From assembly GCF_036884845.1 (NCBI RefSeq), contig NZ_CP145732.1, positions 3,596,001-3,660,000 on the forward strand: 64,000 bases of DNA, written 5' to 3'. The position numbers and the translations under genes are program-made. Of the stretch, positions 58,958 through 64,000 are shown piece by piece; position 1 is the first letter of the stretch, and every line of letters begins with the position of its first letter. The DNA comes from Pseudomonas sp. MAG733B. GTDB taxonomy: Bacteria; Pseudomonadota; Gammaproteobacteria; Pseudomonadales; Pseudomonadaceae. The notes beneath the pieces were generated by a model. The model saw only the letters and a list, made by a program, of their open reading frames with translations, ran no database searches and had not been told where the DNA came from.

Positions 58958-61900
58958 TCAGGTCTCTGCAGGCACCGGGTCCAGTTGCCGGCCCATCTGA
59001 CCGATCAAAAAGGCAATCGAGTCGGCGTTGCGCAAGATGACGTCAATCCGCGTATCCGTTTTCAGTGGATCGAGAAAAGCCGTGCGCGCATCGGCCATCG
59101 TGGCGCAGCCGGTGATTTTGAGGATCGCCTTGCCCACGTGCTCGGTGCTGACAATGTTGTCCAGACCGACCCAGGCTTGTGCAGCGCCACTCCAGCGGGC
59201 GAACAGTTCCTCTGATGGTGTTGCCAGTGACAGTGCCTCGCGCTGAAACACCTGTTGAGTATTTTTCGTGGCCGCGCCATAGGCGGTATTGGGGGCAACG
59301 AGATCGCTGAAAGGGCGGCGAGCTTCAAGTGACGCAATGTCCACGGTATCTGAATAAAGGTGCGAAAACTCGTGAATCAGGGTGGAGGCCTGGCTGTGGG
59401 CGTCGACATCGAAAGGCTCTGTAAGGCACGACTTGTACCAATCAAGTTGCTGATCGAAAAACTTCTCGGTGAAATGCACGACCTTGCGCGCATCCTTGTC
59501 CACCACGAAGGCAATCATGTTGGCGTTCGGGAATCGGTTGGAGCCGATGACAAAACGTTCGGTGTTCATGTAGTCCTCATTCGGGTCCACCAGGGCGTTG
59601 CAGACGGGGACAATGGCTTTTTTTATTTTTTCGATCAGTTGCGTGCTAACGCTGGGCACATCAAAGAAGCCTTTGAGGAAGGTATTCAGGCGGGTGCCAG
59701 ACACAAGGGGCCGGGGCTTCGCCAAATTGTGCAGGCTGTTGAACGCATAAAAGCGCGCCATATCGATGGCCTGCACGATCTGGCGCGCCCGGTCCGGTTG
59801 CAACAAGCGAATGGCGGTCATGCCCCGCGCTTCAATGTTCAGCGCTCGGTTGACTTCATGGCTGGTCGCATACTCGTTGTGCATCTTCGACAGGGCCTTG
59901 CCGAAATGCACGGTGTGCGCATCAAGGTCCATCACCTGTTGCCCGCCTGGCGTCGTCAGCAGTGAAGGTCCTGCCTGGCTGGCATTGCGCAGTTGCAAGA
60001 CCGCGCCCGGTTTGTCGACGCGGTAGACTTTTCCGGCGACAGCGGCGAACTGATGTTTGCTGACCGGGTCGAGGAACGTGCCTTCACCTGGCTGACTGGT
60101 CAGATCTTTCAAGGCAACGTTTGGAGCTTCGAAGGGCTGCTGCAGCGTGCGCATCGGCGCTGTCGGCTGGATTTTCGACCACTGCGGAGCTTCTACGGTC
60201 CTCGCCACAGGTGCGGTTTCGGCAGGCACCGAGGAAGATTCAATGGAGCCTTCCAGCGACAGCCGCCCTAACGAGATCAATTGAACGGCACCGGCGATAA
60301 ATTCCTCCAGTGCCCGTTTCCAGTGGTGATCCTGCAGATCCTCAGCGGAGGCCTTGGCATCTTTGAAGCTTTGCCACAGGAACTGCGCGTAGGCCAGTTT
60401 ACCCGGCAACAGGCCGGCAATTCGTTTGATTCCGGAACTGAACAAGTTGACTACCGTGCCCCAGTCCGACTGGGCCGATGTCGACGACAGACTGTCCAGC
60501 AGGTGCTTTAGCAGTTTGGTGTTGTCGCTGAACAGTCGAGTCAACAAATTGCCGTCGAGGTGGGTGGAAGCAAGAGTGATCTCGATCGATTGACCGGCGG
60601 TGAGCTGGAGCAAGTTGCGGAACACGGACTGCTGGTTTTCCGGCAGTCGGCGAATCAGCAGATCCTGTAACGGACCCTTGGCATGAATCGCATCGAGCAG
60701 GGTGGTCTCGCTGTCGAACTCGGTAAAAAGCGAACCTGTGTGGTAAGGCGCATAGAGGATTTGCGGGCCTTTATGTCCGGCACCCGGGCCGATCAGGTAC
60801 AAGCCCAGAGCGCTGACTGCGGCAGCGCCAGCTGTCTTGATCAACGCCAATGGACGCATGATGGCGTGGGCGCCATGCACCGCCGCCCGGGCAATGTCAT
60901 CGGGCATGTCCAGAAGCTGCTGGATCAAGTCGAACGCCGCCGCGGACAGTCGCTGTTGAAGGTGCAGGGCATGGGCATGCTGCATGAGTTGCCAGGGCAA
61001 TTGCTGAATGAAGCGCAGGCATCGCCCCTTGGCCTCATCGCTGTCGTCAGAAAGACGATCAACTATTTTTTTTGCGAATCCTTCCTTGATATCCAGTGAT
61101 AACAAGAGTTGCCGGACCGCTTTCTGATCGAGGCCGGCGGGAAGCACCGCACCGGTTTTCGATCGAACGCTGAACCCCGAACCCTCGGCAATGCTGGCCG
61201 GATTCAACGCGAACCCGGTCAGGCTGAGCGATGGCCCGGTCAAGGCCAGGTCGGGGACTATTTCAATGTCATCCGGCTTGATAACAGCCCCGGGAAAGCG
61301 GCTACCAAGCAAGGTCAGCAGCGTATCGTGAACGTACGTTTGCAGGGTAGGCAGGCCGCTGAGATAGTCTTTGTCATCGCTGACATTATTGAGGTACTGC
61401 TGCAGCAGTTCGAGGTGCAACTGCTGTGCCTCTACCGGCGCCAAACCGAGCCAGGCCGGCAAGGAGTGTTGGTGGGCAATGGCTTGCGAAAGCTGCGTGG
61501 CTCTGCGCAAATTGCTGTCGATAGGGGTTTGCGCCAGTTTGTTAAGCGCGCTGTGTTTTTGAGCCGCGGTGAGCTCCAGTGAACGCACGTGTTCGCAAGC
61601 ACCCAGAAAATGCTCGATGGCTGATTGCGTCAGTTTCTGCAGAACATTGCCGTCGATCAACCGCAACGAGTTCAGTTTGTAGCGTTGGTGGAACTGGCGC
61701 TGTGCAGGGGTGAGGTTTTCCAGCAGCGTCAGGCGCTTTCGAGGGTCCAGCAAGCGTCGGTCCAGTTCCTGTTTTGCACGGTCAACGTCATTGAAAACCT
61801 CCAGCCCCGTCGCCGGCGTCCAGAGCAGGGCTCGCCCCGAGTGCTGAATGTCGAGTCCGCCGCGCTCGGTCAGCAGAAAGCAATTGGCCAGCGGCAAGAC

Positions 61901-63766
61901 ATAAGCCTGACCGCCACACTCAAGGACCAATGAGTAGGCGTCCGGCCGAAACCCGTTGAGAATGTTGCGATTGGCGCGATCCGGCTGGTCAGGGTTGAAC
62001 ACGGTGTCGACAATGGCCCGATCTGTATTGCGCAACGTTGAACCGAGTTGCCGCAGTCGCGCTTCCCCGCGCATGCCGACGGAACGGGCGTGAGCCAGGC
62101 GTGACTTCATGTTTTCCAGATAGACCTTTTGCAGCGCCAGCGTGGTCAAGGGCTGTGCGCCGAATTCAGCGCTGACCAGCGATTCGACGTCGCTGAAAGT
62201 CTTGACGAGCGCCGCAGCGGTATCAGCAAGAACCAGGGATGGCGTTTGCCTGCCGGACAGCACGGGCCGGGTGCTCCAGCGCCCGTCAGCCTGTAGCGCC
62301 AGCATCCGCTCGCTGATCATGGAGCGTATATCCAGCGCCTTATCGAACAAGGCATGGATATCTACGGCATCGTCGCTGTAACGCAACAGTTGAAGGGCGT
62401 GTTCCAGGTTCTGTTGTTGTTTGACGATGATCGCTTCAAGCAGTGTTTTGAAAATCGACCCTGAAATCACTTCACCGGTGACATGGGGTTGCTGGAAACC
62501 GATAAACCGGTTGCGCTCGTCCAGGCTCAGCAGGCCGTAAAGTTCGTCTTCGTGACCGGCCGCGCTGAATTTGCTGCGCAAAGTGTCTTTCAAGTCCTGG
62601 TAGTCCTTGAGCACCTGTAGCCCGTGGGTGGGAGTGTAGAGACAGGCTTTGGCGTGGCTGATCATCAGCGAACCCGCCAGTTCTACATAATTGGCCTGGT
62701 GTTCCCACAGGCGCACGGTTTCCAGGGTAAGGCCGCGAGCTGTTTCGGAAACCGGTTCGATGAGGGTATGCAGCACCGTGCTCTGTTCGGGACTGATGAT
62801 CTTGGCCTCACGCTTGAGCAGGATGTCTGCTCGTGCCTGTTCACGAATGGCCTTGGCAAAAAACTCCCGTCGTGACACACCATCGGCGCTGGCCGCGCTC
62901 CAGAACTGCTCCAGTTGCGTCGACAGCAGGCTGAACAACTTTGCGCAAACGGTTTTGACTGCGAAGTCCCAGTGCTGCTGATCAGTACTTGCTGAGGTTT
63001 TTTGCGGGTGGGAAAACTCAACATGCTGACCGGTTGGCCATTGCTGCTCACGGTAATACGACAGAATCGCGGCGCTCAACGACAGTGAGTTGATCCACAG
63101 GCGAGCGGGCCCGGCGCTCGGGTCTGTAGGGGAAGCTGCATAGAAATTTACTTGGGTCCGACGCTGGTCGAGTCCGGGAAACGTGGGTGCCAGCAACTCG
63201 GCAAGTATTGTACCGAGCAACGAAGTGAGCGTTGGCAGCGCCATCAGTTCATCGAGCATGGCCTGGTCATTCAGGCTCCGGTTATCGTCAATGGCGGCAC
63301 GCTGGTCTTCGAATACGTCGCCATGGATCGTCTGGTAGGTCACCTTTACATGGGTGGCCGCCGCGAGCTTCTTGCGCCGGTCCAGGGACATGCAGGCGAG
63401 CAGCTTGTCGTCTTCAGTTGCTTCGTTCAGTTGCTGTACCAGTTGTTCGGTCAACGCCGCGCGGCTGTAGTACTTCTGAATACCGGTGTAGGGGCTGTAG
63501 GCAATCACTCCGTTTTTTTCCGGCGTGGGACTCAACACGAAACTGCCGGCCAGGGGCATCGGTTCCTGGTCGGCAATGCCGAGCAGGATTCTTTCGGCGA
63601 GCATCGTTGGTGACTGTTGACTACGTAGGGTCTGAGTAGCCAATTCGATATGTTTGAACCATTCAAAATCCTTTTGCGAAAGTCCGTGGGTTTTGCCCAA
63701 TTCAGTCCAAAGGCCGGGGGACTGCAGGGCTTCGGGGAAAAACAGCGGAGTAGGGGATGTAGGCAT
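58958..63766 (-). CDS. Giant toxin-like protein with C-terminal aspzincin-type metalloprotease
   Basis: A 1602-residue protein without a signal peptide. The long N-terminal and central regions (about 1-1250) look like the dermonecrotic-toxin-type (DUF6543-like) proteins of pseudomonads, with a hydrophobic stretch at about 972-995 (ALIKTAGAAAVSALGLYLIG) that could insert in a membrane, followed by ILYAPYHTGSLFTEFDSE. The C-terminal domain (about 1340-1602) matches aspzincin proteases: ASTLIHEFSHLYSDTVD gives H1465, E1466, H1469 and a candidate third ligand D1476, then NTAYG and RNADSIAFLI. An effector that cleaves host or rival proteins is likely. No secretion or immunity partner is adjacent. 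The ribosome site before the ATG is weak. Confidence 0.8.
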   Translation of the reverse strand: MPTSPTPLFFPEALQSPGLWTELGKTHGLSQKDFEWFKHIELATQTLRSQQSPTMLAERILLGIADQEPMPLAGSFVLSPTPEKNGVIAYSPYTGIQKYYSRAALTEQLVQQLNEATEDDKLLACMSLDRRKKLAAATHVKVTYQTIHGDVFEDQRAAIDDNRSLNDQAMLDELMALPTLTSLLGTILAELLAPTFPGLDQRRTQVNFYAASPTDPSAGPARLWINSLSLSAAILSYYREQQWPTGQHVEFSHPQKTSASTDQQHWDFAVKTVCAKLFSLLSTQLEQFWSAASADGVSRREFFAKAIREQARADILLKREAKIISPEQSTVLHTLIEPVSETARGLTLETVRLWEHQANYVELAGSLMISHAKACLYTPTHGLQVLKDYQDLKDTLRSKFSAAGHEDELYGLLSLDERNRFIGFQQPHVTGEVISGSIFKTLLEAIIVKQQQNLEHALQLLRYSDDAVDIHALFDKALDIRSMISERMLALQADGRWSTRPVLSGRQTPSLVLADTAAALVKTFSDVESLVSAEFGAQPLTTLALQKVYLENMKSRLAHARSVGMRGEARLRQLGSTLRNTDRAIVDTVFNPDQPDRANRNILNGFRPDAYSLVLECGGQAYVLPLANCFLLTERGGLDIQHSGRALLWTPATGLEVFNDVDRAKQELDRRLLDPRKRLTLLENLTPAQRQFHQRYKLNSLRLIDGNVLQKLTQSAIEHFLGACEHVRSLELTAAQKHSALNKLAQTPIDSNLRRATQLSQAIAHQHSLPAWLGLAPVEAQQLHLELLQQYLNNVSDDKDYLSGLPTLQTYVHDTLLTLLGSRFPGAVIKPDDIEIVPDLALTGPSLSLTGFALNPASIAEGSGFSVRSKTGAVLPAGLDQKAVRQLLLSLDIKEGFAKKIVDRLSDDSDEAKGRCLRFIQQLPWQLMQHAHALHLQQRLSAAAFDLIQQLLDMPDDIARAAVHGAHAIMRPLALIKTAGAAAVSALGLYLIGPGAGHKGPQILYAPYHTGSLFTEFDSETTLLDAIHAKGPLQDLLIRRLPENQQSVFRNLLQLTAGQSIEITLASTHLDGNLLTRLFSDNTKLLKHLLDSLSSTSAQSDWGTVVNLFSSGIKRIAGLLPGKLAYAQFLWQSFKDAKASAEDLQDHHWKRALEEFIAGAVQLISLGRLSLEGSIESSSVPAETAPVARTVEAPQWSKIQPTAPMRTLQQPFEAPNVALKDLTSQPGEGTFLDPVSKHQFAAVAGKVYRVDKPGAVLQLRNASQAGPSLLTTPGGQQVMDLDAHTVHFGKALSKMHNEYATSHEVNRALNIEARGMTAIRLLQPDRARQIVQAIDMARFYAFNSLHNLAKPRPLVSGTRLNTFLKGFFDVPSVSTQLIEKIKKAIVPVCNALVDPNEDYMNTERFVIGSNRFPNANMIAFVVDKDARKVVHFTEKFFDQQLDWYKSCLTEPFDVDAHSQASTLIHEFSHLYSDTVDIASLEARRPFSDLVAPNTAYGAATKNTQQVFQREALSLATPSEELFARWSGAAQAWVGLDNIVSTEHVGKAILKITGCATMADARTAFLDPLKTDTRIDVILRNADSIAFLIGQMGRQLDPVPAET

Positions 63767-63984
63767 TATCGAGTCTCGAGCAAGGCGCGGCGCAGAGCGC
63801 CACTGGATGGAGCGTCGAGACTAAAAGCCGGGGCCACGGCACGGGTGGTAGATAGTTAACGCACGGCAGGCCCATGTTCGTGCAAACAGGCGCAATCGAA
63901 GGGTTGACAGCGCACTCGCCGCGCGTTGTTAATCGGCGGTCTACGTACGCTGTTGCCCCCTCCAATAATTAGTCTGGAGCTTCA
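63767..63984. other. Divergent gap upstream of the toxin-like gene
   Basis: About 218 bases with no gene. It separates the leftward toxin-like gene from a rightward start at the window edge and should hold both promoters. No clear promoter motif or inverted repeat is evident. Confidence 0.4.
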
Positions 63985-64000
63985 GATGTCTGCGCCACAC
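63985..64000 (+). CDS. Possible start of a rightward gene, cut by the window edge
   Basis: An ATG at 63985 is preceded by TGGAG about 7 bases earlier and opens MSAPH before the window ends. With five codons the identity cannot be judged; only the ribosome site supports it. Confidence 0.3.

Overview
The window looks like chromosomal DNA of a Pseudomonas of the P. fluorescens lineage. Evidence is the MuxABC-OpmB efflux operon, a TreS-maltokinase fusion in a GlgE-type alpha-glucan locus, a PvdQ-type acylase, an S-type pyocin locus, and many Pseudomonas-type REP pairs ('TGTGGGAGCGGGC...', 'TGTGGCGAGGGAGC...') between genes. No rRNA, tRNA, CRISPR array, insertion sequence or integrase was recognised.

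Layout. (1) 1-1525, minus: a DUF1254 protein cut by the window edge, a very short exported peptide and an outer-membrane MetA-pathway-like protein. (2) 1731-6336: a bacteriocin locus that is AT-richer than its surroundings. It encodes an S-type pyocin with an HNH DNase preceded by a second, degenerate copy of the same nuclease domain, then a free immunity protein, then a protein joining an immunity domain to a pyocin S domain. (3) 6374-19954: YCII-like protein, thiol peroxidase, muxABC-opmB, an MHYT-GGDEF-EAL protein and an SDR oxidoreductase. (4) 20201-21026: an AT-rich two-gene unit of unknown function. (5) 21110-25369: MocR regulator, CcoG, a DUF3203-like protein, an MgtC protein and a proline-rich microprotein. 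(6) 25574-50413: two facing alpha-glucan/trehalose operons, glgE-treS/pep2-glgB (plus) and glgA-treZ-malQ-treY-DUF2934-glgX (minus). Between them lie two related autotransporter-barrel proteins, an EEP-fold phosphatase/nuclease and a PIG-L deacetylase. (7) 51014-54666: 2-hydroxyacid dehydrogenase, exported hydrolase, DUF411-YqaA pair and two tiny envelope proteins. (8) 54700-58738: a Fur-like regulator divergent from pvdQ, and a FecR-like protein convergent with it. (9) 58958-63766: a 1602-residue toxin-like protein ending in an aspzincin-type metalloprotease domain.

How the genes work together. The two sugar operons fit the established pseudomonad scheme: GlgA makes linear alpha-glucan from a nucleotide glucose, TreY/TreZ turn it into trehalose, TreS converts trehalose to maltose, the fused kinase makes maltose-1-phosphate, GlgE/GlgB build branched alpha-glucan, and GlgX/MalQ recycle branches and oligomers. 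A sequence resembling an AlgU promoter precedes glgE, in keeping with an envelope or desiccation stress role. The best candidates for undescribed biology are the bacteriocin locus, with two nuclease-like domains and two immunity modules (one fused to a pyocin translocation-type domain), and the giant metalloprotease protein.
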